Source: an uncultured Gimesia sp. (GTDB taxonomy: Bacteria; Planctomycetota; Planctomycetia; Planctomycetales; Planctomycetaceae). From it: DNA of 43,004 bases. The position numbers and the translations under genes were made by a program. The notes under the pieces were generated by a model. The model saw nothing but the letters and a program-made list of their open reading frames with translations. It was not told where the DNA came from and did not search any database. The stretch is from positions 1 through 43,004 of the forward strand of contig NZ_CALEMX010000442.1 of the NCBI RefSeq assembly GCF_937910335.1, given 5' to 3'. Each line of letters starts with the position of its first letter. The stretch's first letter is position 1. Below are positions 10,140-19,727 of the stretch, piece after piece.

Positions 10140-10379
10140 TCAGGAGACGACTTCTCCTGTTTCGGGATGTCGATTGTGACGTTTCATGATTTCAGCCCAC
10201 TCTTCCTGAGGAACTTCAGTCGCTTCATCCACCAGCATGACTGGTATGCCATCTTTGATGGGATACTTGAGCCGCGTATTGTGATCAACGGAAATCAGAA
10301 AGTCGCCTTCACAAATCAGTTTCGCTTTTGTTTTCGGGCAGGCAATAATGTCCTGCAAATGCTGCGGGTTAAATGACAT
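10140..10379 (-). CDS. Trm112p-like / UPF0434 family small protein
   Basis: LQDIIACPKTKAKLICEGDFLISVDHNTRLKYPIKDGIPVMLVDEA is the typical Trm112/UPF0434 pattern. Confidence 0.85.
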   Translation of the reverse strand: MSFNPQHLQDIIACPKTKAKLICEGDFLISVDHNTRLKYPIKDGIPVMLVDEATEVPQEEWAEIMKRHNRHPETGEVVS

Positions 10380-10523
10380 TGGATATTTCTCTAAGCTATT
10401 TTCCTAAGATATTTATCGGGGCCAGCTTGATTCAATTGTAGCAAAAGAAACACAAGTTCAACAGTTTTCTCTAGAACTAAAGCTGGTGTTACCGCGATAG
10501 CCGACAGTTGCGGCTTTTTTTTC

Positions 10524-11543
10524 TTAGAAACCTCGCAATTTTTGAATGTCTTTGAACGTCCGCAAATCATAATCAATGCCAACATAATCCAGCACGGAAC
10601 AGAGTGCACGAACGGCAACGCCGATTCCATCGGGGCCACTGAATCCACCAAACTGTCCGCCCCCTTTGAGATGAGGTTCGACTTCCAGGAAGACGCCGGG
10701 GACACCCAGTTTTTTCATTTTCTTTTCCATCTTGGGAAGCATCTCACGCAATTCGCGTAAGACAAACTCATGCCCGGCATCGCCCACGTTGGCGGGAACA
10801 AAGTTTTTCAGTCGTTCTTCATCGACGACGCCCGTCCATTCCAGACTCTTATCGACGGCGTAATCTTTAATGTGCAGCCAACCCATCGATTTACTCATAT
10901 CATGAAACTCGCTCAAGCACTGCATGGCATCTTTATTCTGTGCAGCGATGTTTCCCCCATCATAAATCGTGACCATATTGGGCCGTTTCACTTTACGCGC
11001 TATCTCAGCCAGTAAAGGTCCGGTTTCACCAATCAGATTCGGTTCAATTTCCAGGCCATATACCAACCCTTTTTTTGCACAGAGATCTACAATCTGACCG
11101 ATCTGATCGACGGCCTGATTCATATATGGTTTTGGATCTTCCCCTTTGGGAGGATAAAACGAAAAACCGCGAATCAATTTTGTTCCCAGTGTTGTAGCGG
11201 CGTTAATCGTGTTTGTGACTTCTTTTTTCAAATACTGTTTGAATGGAACAAACACATTGTGCGAGCCATCATCTTTATCAACCAGTTTAATTTTGCCAAC
11301 GCGGGCTCCAACACTGGTGACATTGACTCCATACTCCTCGTGCAGATCGAGTAGTGCTTTATATTCTGACTTATTCAAATCAACGACATGTTTGACGTTT
11401 CCATCACCAAAGACATCAATAAAGCGGGGGCTGTAATACTTCAGGCCTAATGCAGAGAGTGCCACCATTTGCTCAACGGCTGTTTTATGATTGGCTGCTT
11501 CATCTGCAAATGCACTTAAAATCACACGAGGATTATCTGACAT
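10524..11543 (-). CDS. Sugar phosphate isomerase/epimerase (xylose isomerase-like TIM barrel)
   Basis: Pattern LSAFADEAA..., [66 protein letters not shown]. Confidence 0.85.
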   Translation of the reverse strand: MSDNPRVILSAFADEAANHKTAVEQMVALSALGLKYYSPRFIDVFGDGNVKHVVDLNKSEYKALLDLHEEYGVNVTSVGARVGKIKLVDKDDGSHNVFVPFKQYLKKEVTNTINAATTLGTKLIRGFSFYPPKGEDPKPYMNQAVDQIGQIVDLCAKKGLVYGLEIEPNLIGETGPLLAEIARKVKRPNMVTIYDGGNIAAQNKDAMQCLSEFHDMSKSMGWLHIKDYAVDKSLEWTGVVDEERLKNFVPANVGDAGHEFVLRELREMLPKMEKKMKKLGVPGVFLEVEPHLKGGGQFGGFSGPDGIGVAVRALCSVLDYVGIDYDLRTFKDIQKLRGF

Positions 11544-11717
11544 AACGGATTATTGCCTTTTATTTCTAAATCTAAAACGGATAAGGGTGGATCAATGTAA
11601 TGGACCATGTCGGAGCCATTTTTGACAGGTTTCGGATAAGTTTCAAGAGCTACGAGATGATCCCGGCCGCTTTTTCAAAGGCCGTTCCTGATTTTGTTGT
11701 CTCGCCGAACCAAAACA

Positions 11718-12452
11718 TCAGACAATCAAACGATCCGGCCGCATTCGAGCCGCATTTCGTAAATGCATGGTCATGGCTGCGGAAGCCGTTTCGGAATCTC
11801 GATTCTTTAACGAATCCAGTAGAAGCGTATGATCATATAGTCCGCGCGTCATAATTTCGGGTGTCTCTCCCATTGCAGAATAAGAAACCCGTTTATAACT
11901 CCAGCATTTATGAATGGCTTCAGAAATCGGTAAATTCCCACAATGTTCTGCAATTGTCAGGTGCAACGCATAATCAAACGAACGCGAGGCTGCTCCCCAC
12001 GTCTGTAAATGCTTGCTGGATTGATCGCCATTCTCATACAGCTGCTGGCACGATTTGACCTCAGCAGCCAAGGATTGTAAGCGGACCAGCTCTGTTTCGG
12101 GAATATTTTGTGCTGCCATCGCTGCAGCAGATGGCTCGAGCAATACCCGCAATTCATGGATTTCAACTAGCCAGTTTTCAGCTCCTTCCCTGACAACAGC
12201 GCGATGATTTTTCTGCTGAATCACAATTCCATCTGCCTGCAATCGCGCTAACGCCTGCACAACGGGCGTGCGACTGACACCAATTTCGCGCGCCAACTGT
12301 GTACTTTTCAGCTCGGTTCCATCCGGAAGCTCGCTGCGAATGATGCGTAACAATAATTTCTGGTAAACTTCATCAACGAGTGATGGGCTCACATCATCCT
12401 CAATGACTGTTTGTCCATTCAATTCCATTAACGTAGTACTGTTTTTACTCAT
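11718..12452 (-). CDS. GntR-family transcriptional regulator (FadR/FCD-like)
   Basis: N-terminal wHTH: VYQKLLLRIIRSELPDGTELKSTQLAREIGVSRTPVVQALARLQADGIV; helical FCD-like C-terminal domain. Confidence 0.92.
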   Translation of the reverse strand: MSKNSTTLMELNGQTVIEDDVSPSLVDEVYQKLLLRIIRSELPDGTELKSTQLAREIGVSRTPVVQALARLQADGIVIQQKNHRAVVREGAENWLVEIHELRVLLEPSAAAMAAQNIPETELVRLQSLAAEVKSCQQLYENGDQSSKHLQTWGAASRSFDYALHLTIAEHCGNLPISEAIHKCWSYKRVSYSAMGETPEIMTRGLYDHTLLLDSLKNRDSETASAAMTMHLRNAARMRPDRLIV

Positions 12453-12573
12453 TTGTCTCTCGTCTCAAACGGGGAACCATTCCAAGTGTAAAAACCAGAT
12501 TGATGTCAGATAGCCGCAAATGAATCCTTCTGAAAAAGAGTGCTTTCTTTCCCTCTGAACTCAGTCCAGAGGC

Positions 12574-12602
12574 TTGACAATTCCTGAACCACCCCCTAAA
12601 GT
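12574..12602 (+). promoter_or_regulatory. Predicted sigma70-like promoter: TTGACA, 17 bp spacer, TAAAGT
   Basis: TTGACA at 12574-12579 and TAAAGT at 12597-12602; the -10 overlaps the palindrome at 12597-12614. Confidence 0.55.
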
Positions 12603-12614
12603 GAATTCACTTTA
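12597..12614. promoter_or_regulatory. Perfect 18-bp palindrome TAAAGTGAATTCACTTTA, candidate GntR operator
   Basis: Exact dyad symmetry in the divergent gntR / Gfo-Idh intergenic region; related core TGAATTCACTT recurs at 12699-12709. Confidence 0.65.
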
Positions 12615-12721
12615 ACCCTTTCCGAAGTCTTCTATACTTATTATATCCAATATCATAGCAAGTATTTTGGAAATTAGACACAATAAAACGACCTATATTG
12701 AATTCACTTGGGAATATATTT

Positions 12722-14002
12722 ATGAACTCTGAGGCAAACACAAATCAGCTGAAAGCGGGCATGGTCGGGTTCGGCATGATCGTGGATGAGACGTATCGAC
12801 CTTTTTTTGAGACCGTTCACGAGACGGGGCTTTATCAACGTGCCACTGGTCCGGTTGAGATTTCGCTGGAGGCGGTCGCCACACGAACTGGCTCGCGGGC
12901 GGAAAAATATCTTGCGGAACGGGGGGATAAAGTCGGCGGATTTCAAAGTTTTGCCGGCGATGATGCAATTGAACAGATGGTGAAATCAGGATTGGATTTT
13001 GCCTGTGTGGCGTCCCCCGATGATCGGCACTTTGATTCCTGCAAAAAAGTTCTGGAGTCTGGCACGCATCTGATCGTCGAAAAACCTTCCGTTCTGAAAT
13101 TACAGGAACTGGATGAACTGACCGCATTGGCACTGAAAAACAATGTTGCAGCGAAGATCGTTTACCATAAGTTACTCGACCCGGATCATAAAAAACTGCG
13201 CACGCTGGTTCATGATGATGTACTGCAACATGTAAATAACGGGTACTGTTCTCTGCTGGAACCCAAGTCGATTTCCGGCAGTCAGTTTGCTCAATGGATT
13301 ACGGGCCGCAACCCGGGAACTTATGTTGCCGTCCATTATATTAAACTGATTGATTTCACGTTCGGAGGAAAACTGAAAACAATTACGGCGTCTGGCCAGC
13401 GTGGTTTAGTTGGTGATCAAGATGGTCCTACGTGGGATAGTTGTCAGATGAAGATGGTTTACGAATATGATTCTGGTCGCGAAGCCGCCTTTGATATTCA
13501 TACATCCTGGGTCACACCTGATAATTTTCCCGGTTACGTCGAACAGGAAGTCCAATTTCGTTTTGACAATGGATTATGGAACGGCCATTCCCGCAAGCGA
13601 GGCGTGGAATGTACGGTGGAAGAGAAAACACCCTTTACGCTCAAAAATTCGATGAACAACCATTATAACGGTACTTTTGTCGAACCATGGGGTACTCGCT
13701 CGCAGCGCGGTTATGGGATTGAAGTCATTGAACGATTTGCCCGTGAAGTGGCATTGATTGAGCATGGCGGCCCTGCTTCGGAACGTCAACAACGACTGGA
13801 TGAAGTGCGTTCGCTGAGTTACAACGATTTGTCTGCTGACCGCCAGACGGTCGCCGCCGTCCAGGCGTTGGAAGCCATTCTGGAAAAACATGTGCAAGGT
13901 GAACCCGACTGCGTCGTGCGTGTGAACGACGAACAGGGAGGCCTTGTACTTTATCGTCCCGGTTCCTCTGAAGCGGACGTACTTTATGAGGGAACCGTTT
14001 AA
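12722..14002 (+). CDS. Gfo/Idh/MocA-family NAD(P)-dependent oxidoreductase
   Basis: AGMVGFGMIVDETYRP, DFACVASPDDRHFDSCKKVLESGTHLIVEKPSVLKLQELDELTALA. ATG at 12722 preferred to TTG at 12698. Confidence 0.88.
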   Translation: MNSEANTNQLKAGMVGFGMIVDETYRPFFETVHETGLYQRATGPVEISLEAVATRTGSRAEKYLAERGDKVGGFQSFAGDDAIEQMVKSGLDFACVASPDDRHFDSCKKVLESGTHLIVEKPSVLKLQELDELTALALKNNVAAKIVYHKLLDPDHKKLRTLVHDDVLQHVNNGYCSLLEPKSISGSQFAQWITGRNPGTYVAVHYIKLIDFTFGGKLKTITASGQRGLVGDQDGPTWDSCQMKMVYEYDSGREAAFDIHTSWVTPDNFPGYVEQEVQFRFDNGLWNGHSRKRGVECTVEEKTPFTLKNSMNNHYNGTFVEPWGTRSQRGYGIEVIERFAREVALIEHGGPASERQQRLDEVRSLSYNDLSADRQTVAAVQALEAILEKHVQGEPDCVVRVNDEQGGLVLYRPGSSEADVLYEGTV

Positions 14003-14080
14003 GTTCACTTCGCTTCAAAACGAAGTATCAATTTTTTTATCGATCTGTATTCGCCATTCAGTAACACAAAAGAGAGAACT

Positions 14081-15487
14081 ATGACCACAGCCATTCAATT
14101 TGACAATGAAAATCAATCCAATGCCATCCGAGAGGATTTGTTCCAGACAGAACCATTGGCGCTCCGCACATTTACTCCCAGTCAGGCTGTGCTTGCAAAA
14201 TCAGCGGGCTGTTTTCACTGGACTCCCGAAGGGCGCCGTCTGTACGATTTCACTTCTGGCGTTCTGGTCGCCAACCTGGGACACAACCCACGTCGTTGGA
14301 TGAAACGTTTCAGCGATTACCTGGGCTGGAAGCCGGAAGACATTACGGGCGAAGGTGAAGGAGATTACTTTGAGGCTGCTACTCTAACTGCTTATAACGC
14401 GGTTACTGAAATTGAAACGAAAGCCAGCAAACGCCTGATCTCCAATATTCAATCTTTCAAAGGGGGCAATCGTTGTGAAAAGGTGCTATGGGCCGCCTCT
14501 GGTTCGGAAGCAGTGCAAAAAGCACTCTGGGCCTGTCTGCATCGTGATCCCGAGCGGGACATCATTCTAGCTACGCGTCATGGATTTCATGGCAAAAAAG
14601 GTCTGGCGGGTGCGGTCACCGGATCGGAGACAGATCCGGACCGAGATCCACGTGTCAAATTCATCAGCTTCCCGCGTGAGGAATGCGATGATATCACGAA
14701 ATGTGATCAACCATTGGATACTGCCTCATATCAGAAAGAGCTGGAAGATCTGTGGAACGAATTCGGCACGCGAATTAATTGCCTGATTACTGAACCTTAT
14801 CTTGGTGGTGGCGGAAGTTATCATCCTCAGGTGGAGTATCATAAAGTATTGCAGGATTTCTGCCGTGCCCATGATATCATGCTGATCCTGGATGAAGTTC
14901 AGGCTAACTTCGGTCGTACCGGTTGTATGTATGCCTTTGAAAAATATCAGATCGAACCCGATTTTGTCGTACTCGGCAAAGGACTCGGTAATGGAGTTCC
15001 CGTTGCCGCTGCGGTTGGCCGTGATGATGTGATCGCCAGCTTAAAGTACGGTGAAGCCTCTGATACCTGGAGTGCCAACCCAATCTCGTCTGCTGCGGTG
15101 CTGGCGACCCTGGATGAATTCGAAGGTACTGATGTGATGGAAAACACACAGAAGCTGTCGGCGATGTATATCGACGGTCTGCAAAGCCTGAAAGAGACTG
15201 GTATCGTCGCAAAAGTTCGGGGCGAAGGCATGGTGTTTGGAATTGAATGTGCCGAACTGGGTGGTAAAACCAGCCAGGAAGTGGCCATTGAACTGGTCAA
15301 GTTCTGCTACCTCGGCGAGCAAGGTGGAGACGGCATTCATTTACTGGGTGCTCTGGCCGGCAATGTATTACGTATCAGTCCTCCGATGACGATGACGGAA
15401 GCACAAGCGGCAGAGTCGATTACACTTTTAACGCGTTTATGCAAAAAACTGTCCGAGCAACTGCAAGCGGCGACAGCCTCTGCGTAA
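14081..15487 (+). CDS. Class III (PLP-dependent) aminotransferase
   Basis: LYDFTSGVLVANLGHNPRR, LWAASGSEAVQKALWAC, ILDEVQANFGRTGCMYAFEKYQIEPDFVVLGKGLGNGVPVAAAVGR. Confidence 0.93.
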   Translation: MTTAIQFDNENQSNAIREDLFQTEPLALRTFTPSQAVLAKSAGCFHWTPEGRRLYDFTSGVLVANLGHNPRRWMKRFSDYLGWKPEDITGEGEGDYFEAATLTAYNAVTEIETKASKRLISNIQSFKGGNRCEKVLWAASGSEAVQKALWACLHRDPERDIILATRHGFHGKKGLAGAVTGSETDPDRDPRVKFISFPREECDDITKCDQPLDTASYQKELEDLWNEFGTRINCLITEPYLGGGGSYHPQVEYHKVLQDFCRAHDIMLILDEVQANFGRTGCMYAFEKYQIEPDFVVLGKGLGNGVPVAAAVGRDDVIASLKYGEASDTWSANPISSAAVLATLDEFEGTDVMENTQKLSAMYIDGLQSLKETGIVAKVRGEGMVFGIECAELGGKTSQEVAIELVKFCYLGEQGGDGIHLLGALAGNVLRISPPMTMTEAQAAESITLLTRLCKKLSEQLQAATASA

Positions 15488-15511
15488 ACCAAAATCAAGC
15501 AACTGATAACA

Positions 15512-15550
15512 AAACAGGCCCCGGTTTTTTCCGGGGCCTGTTTCATTTTT
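15512..15550. terminator. Strong rho-independent terminator between convergent genes
   Basis: AAACAGGCCCCGG-TTTTTT-CCGGGGCCTGTTT (13-bp perfect stem) followed by CATTTTTTT. Confidence 0.92.
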
Positions 15551-15572
15551 TTACAGTGAATCTTTATTTGAA

Positions 15573-16556
15573 CTAAAACTGTCGTTGATTGCGCCATTGT
15601 TCCAGTTGTTCTGCTGTCAGATTTGCGGGAGGAGCCGCTGACTGGGCACTTCTGGGACGAGGGTCCTTCTTAGGAATCGGTGCTCCGACTCCTGCAGGAC
15701 TCATCCCTTTCGAAACACCTGGCTTTTGTCTGTTGACTTGCGCTGTCTGTTGATGTTTCGCCTGAGAATAGGAAGCCTGTCTGGTTCCCGCATTGATACC
15801 CGTTGATTCGCTGGCAGACACTCCGGCTAACATCAGACGGTTTTCTTTCTCACGCCTGATTTCATCGAGCCAGTACTGAGCTTCGTTGAATTCGGGTTTC
15901 AGCAGGACTGCCTGGAGGAACTGTTGCTCGCTGGCCTGCATTTGTCCTCGATCTCTCAGAATGTAGCCAATGTTATAATGGGCTTCCGCTTCGCCGACGG
16001 CACGGATCAAATGGGGCATGGCACCCTGATAATCTCCGGAAGAAGCCATCGCAATTCCCAGTTGATAACGCACATTTTTGTCTGCGGGCGTTGATTTCAC
16101 CGCTTGACTCAGCAGAGCAATTGCCTGATCCCATTTTTCTTCTGCTGCATAGAATTGGCCGATATTCGAACGTACTTTGGGATCATTGGGGGCCATCTCT
16201 AAAGCCTTTTGAAACCCTTTTTCGGCTTCGACTTTACGGCCGGCCACTTGATCTAACCTTGCTAACCCGAGAACCGCTTCTACCGATTTCGGGTTTTCCC
16301 CTAATGCGACTTCGTAGGAAGAACGGGCGGCTTTTGTATCACCCATTTTTTCCTGAAGCTGGCCGTGAGTGACGTAAAACTTACCTGGATCCTTCAGTTT
16401 ATTTTTGGCAACTGAAATTTTATCTTTCAAACTGACCGGTGCTGTATCATCTGTTTTCGAAACAATTGAGTTTCGCATGTTAGAACAGCCGTTGCAAATA
16501 AGTAATGCACAAGCGATTCCAGCGATCCATGTCTGTTTTGTCATTTGTATTGACAT
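15573..16556 (-). CDS. TPR-repeat lipoprotein (TadD/PilF-like)
   Basis: Lipobox-like ACALLICNGC after MSIQMTKQTW; several TPR motifs (NPKSVEAVLGLARLDQVAGRKVEAEKGFQKALEMAPND...). Confidence 0.85.
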   Translation of the reverse strand: MSIQMTKQTWIAGIACALLICNGCSNMRNSIVSKTDDTAPVSLKDKISVAKNKLKDPGKFYVTHGQLQEKMGDTKAARSSYEVALGENPKSVEAVLGLARLDQVAGRKVEAEKGFQKALEMAPNDPKVRSNIGQFYAAEEKWDQAIALLSQAVKSTPADKNVRYQLGIAMASSGDYQGAMPHLIRAVGEAEAHYNIGYILRDRGQMQASEQQFLQAVLLKPEFNEAQYWLDEIRREKENRLMLAGVSASESTGINAGTRQASYSQAKHQQTAQVNRQKPGVSKGMSPAGVGAPIPKKDPRPRSAQSAAPPANLTAEQLEQWRNQRQF

Positions 16557-16779
16557 TAAATTACCTCCGTGAGGTGCACTTGAAAGACGTGAATTTTGAT
16601 TCCCCATTTTGCTTGACAGGTCGGACCGATTGCCTTTGATTTTTTCCTGTCAATTCTGAATTGCAAACAGAACTGACGATTAAAAAATCGCAATAGATCA
16701 AGACGTGTGACCATGGGTAAATCAGGTTGCTTTATGGGCCTATTGTGTAAGGCACAATTAAGAAATTCAGGAAAGGAAT

Positions 16780-18348
16780 TTATATTTGACAGAAGAAACG
16801 TTGCGCTGCTTCTGTAATGAGTTGAGAGTTAAGGATGGGTTCCTGTCCTTTAAATCGACAGATTGACTGCAAAATCTCCAGTAAATCTCGCGGGTCGCTG
16901 GATCTGGGGGGTTTTCCCTGATTGTAATAATTGTCATATAGATAACTTACGAAACCTGGGTCGTATGGTATCTCCCTTTGACGGCAACAAAGCTTGCTGA
17001 TCTCGGTAAAGACCTCCCGCGAAGGAGCGTTGATGGGAATCTTATGTCGAATACGACGAAGAAAGGCTTCGTCTACCAGGTCCTTGGGGTCGAGATTGGT
17101 TGAGAAGATAATGAGCTGTTCAAAGGGGACGGCAAATTTCTTGCCTGTCTCCAGGGTTAAGTAGTCAATCCGATCCTCTAGCGGCATAATCCACCGGTTG
17201 AGCAGGTCTTTGGGACTGACAAGCTGCCTGCCGAAGTCATCAATCAGAAAAACGCCGCCGTTGGCTTTAAGATGTAATGGCGCTGTATAAAAATTGCTGG
17301 TTTTGTTGTAGCGTAAATCGAGCATGTCCAAAGTCAGCTCGCCACCCGTAATGACAACCGGACGCCTGATCCTTCTCCAGCGGAGGTCTGTTTCCGGCTT
17401 GACCCATTCTTTTAATTCCGGAATGCGCCCCCCTTTTTTCGAGTCAGATTGAATTCGCTCCCGAAGTTCATGGTCATCGGTTGTCTGATGAAGTGTCGGG
17501 TCAAACAGTGTAATAATGCTGCTTTCCATCTGAATGGCATAGGGGACGTAAATTTCTCCCCCCTGAAGATTGAGAAATCTTCCCAACCCTTTGGCAATCA
17601 GAGTTTTACCGTTACCCGGAGGTCCATAAATAAAGATCGAACGACCGCTGCAGACTGCGGGGCCGAGTTCATCCAGGAGTCCTTCACGAATAATGAATTC
17701 GGAAAAGGCGGCTTGCAGTTTCTCTGGAGTACAATCAATGCCTGTTACTGTTTGCAACCGGCACTGTTTAACATAAGCCTCCAGTGTGACTGGCGCGGGT
17801 CCTACATAACGGCATTGTTCAAACGCTTCCCGGGCACGAATCCGCCCTAGTTCGGTCAGATTAAAACGATAGGAAGAACGACCGATCATCTTGCCGGAGG
17901 ACACTTCGATGCATTTTTCCTCTTTGAGAAAAATGAGTGCCTCATCGATAATACTGAAGGGAAGATGGGTACTGCGAGATATATCAATTCCCAGCGCACT
18001 TCCCTGTAAATAAAGCTGTTTCAGAACCAGATTGCATAGCTGCATTAAAGACAAACCGCTCTCTGCCAGCGTTTGCGGTGCCTGAATCGATTCTCCTTCG
18101 TATCTGACCTGCTTTAAGGGAAGCGCGGGTGCATCCAGTTCATTCTCTATCAGAGCCGTTTGTGAACCATTGGTGGCCTGTTTTTTTTTGAATAGATCGC
18201 TGTAAAGGTCTGTCAGATCATTGTTAGCTGCAGCAAAACGAAGCCCCTGGTCAGGGTCTGTTTCCGGTGGTTCAGAATGTTCATCCTGCTCCGGAAACGT
18301 CTCATCAGTTGGCGCTTGAAGTTCATCTTCTGTAGGACGATCAATCAT
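16780..18348 (-). CDS. AAA+ ATPase with N-terminal acidic region and winged-helix-like domain
   Basis: Walker A SIFIYGPPGNGKTLIAKGLG, Walker B GVFLIDDFGRQ, sensor IIFSTNLDPKDLVDEAFLRRIRHKI. Confidence 0.9.
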   Translation of the reverse strand: MIDRPTEDELQAPTDETFPEQDEHSEPPETDPDQGLRFAAANNDLTDLYSDLFKKKQATNGSQTALIENELDAPALPLKQVRYEGESIQAPQTLAESGLSLMQLCNLVLKQLYLQGSALGIDISRSTHLPFSIIDEALIFLKEEKCIEVSSGKMIGRSSYRFNLTELGRIRAREAFEQCRYVGPAPVTLEAYVKQCRLQTVTGIDCTPEKLQAAFSEFIIREGLLDELGPAVCSGRSIFIYGPPGNGKTLIAKGLGRFLNLQGGEIYVPYAIQMESSIITLFDPTLHQTTDDHELRERIQSDSKKGGRIPELKEWVKPETDLRWRRIRRPVVITGGELTLDMLDLRYNKTSNFYTAPLHLKANGGVFLIDDFGRQLVSPKDLLNRWIMPLEDRIDYLTLETGKKFAVPFEQLIIFSTNLDPKDLVDEAFLRRIRHKIPINAPSREVFTEISKLCCRQREIPYDPGFVSYLYDNYYNQGKPPRSSDPRDLLEILQSICRFKGQEPILNSQLITEAAQRFFCQI

Positions 18349-18416
18349 GACGAGGTTTCGTCTGAATTAATAAGAGAAAGAAACAGGATTGCAATCAAAC
18401 AGAACAGCGACCGTTT

Positions 18417-19100
18417 TTAGTTACTGCCATTTGCCGCTGATCCACCTCCTGATGTGTATTCAATTCGTGGAGGCAAGATCGAACCGACATAGGCTCGGTA
18501 CTTGAGATCTTCCTCACGAGCAGGACGGCCATAAGCTGGTGTCACTCTTAACATTGTGGAAGGAACATTCTGAGTACCCGCCATCTCTGAAGCGGCATGT
18601 TGGACATTCGCCAATCGCTGCTGGCTCTCAATGGATGCATTGGCAGTCTGTACAAAAATGATACGGCGGCTTTCCGGCGCATGTTCGAGAATCCAACGTA
18701 AATGCAGTAAGCCGGCTTCTGTTAACTTGTTACCTTCATTTTCAAAGTGATAGGCATAAAGCGTTGTTTGATCGGTCCAGCCATTATGAATTTGTCGTTC
18801 CATAATATCTTTTACGTAAGCGCGATCTTCACACGTATATGGGTGCGGCCAATAGTGTGCGTGATGGTACTTGTTCCAGAAATGCTGTTTTGGTCCGGTC
18901 GGTCGGGGGTAAGGAGGCCATAGCTGACCAAATTTATATTTTTGGCGCGAACCAATGGGTCGAGAGGCTTTCTCCGCCCATTTTGCCTCTTTATCTTCCG
19001 AGGAACTAAATGGCCAACCCGCCTGAACTTCGACACCGTTTGTCAGGCTAACCATAAATAAGATAAGTAGATACGAATTAATTTTGACGGCAGTCGTCAT
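18417..19100 (-). CDS. Hypothetical secreted protein
   Basis: Long ORF with N-terminal hydrophobic signal-like segment (INSYLLILFMVSLTNGVEVQAG); C-terminal segment RRIIFVQTANASIESQQRLANVQ. Confidence 0.75.
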   Translation of the reverse strand: MTTAVKINSYLLILFMVSLTNGVEVQAGWPFSSSEDKEAKWAEKASRPIGSRQKYKFGQLWPPYPRPTGPKQHFWNKYHHAHYWPHPYTCEDRAYVKDIMERQIHNGWTDQTTLYAYHFENEGNKLTEAGLLHLRWILEHAPESRRIIFVQTANASIESQQRLANVQHAASEMAGTQNVPSTMLRVTPAYGRPAREEDLKYRAYVGSILPPRIEYTSGGGSAANGSN

Positions 19101-19727
19101 GCCATCTCCCCCCTGTTTGAATCGTGATTGAATCAGCGTCCGTTCACGAATGAATCATTCGCGCAAGTCAGACCAACCATCATTTGAGATGATCTGCTTG
19201 TCTTTTTATCGGCTGAGGTGAGGTCCGGTCCTAACGAGAAAAACGATTCTAGCGAGAGAATAAGAGAGATAATTTCATACACTAAAACAAATGGGGGCCG
19301 AATCTTCTATCCCTGCAAAAAGTGGAAAAGACTACCGGAAAAGATGCCAGCCTCGATGAAACGAACCGAATCGAGCTTGTTGATCAAAGGCCTTTCCCAA
19401 AAAATTGCGTTTCCTCAATCAAAATTCTTCTCAGACAAAAGTCAGTAGCCACAAAAGAGGAATCTTGCATCGCGTTCAGATCAGATTCGAGTTGAGTGTA
19501 ACCGCTTTTGAGCGACGTAAGCCTATCCATCGGGAACCGAGATGATTACACTTTGAGAAAGTCAACTTCAGCCATGCGCGTCGTTATTGAAGCTGATACC
19601 CGACAACCATTTCTATTTTTTCTAAAAACCGTTATTCTTAGAGTGAGTCGTTAAGTAAATCGTATTATAGTATCAGATTCCTTATCTAATTTTTCGGAAC
19701 AATTGATCGAAACGAATTGAGATCGAA

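Noticed and set aside
19218-19448. 76-aa plus-strand ORF between the hypothetical secreted protein gene and tex
   Set aside because: Atypical composition and no motif; treated as noncoding.
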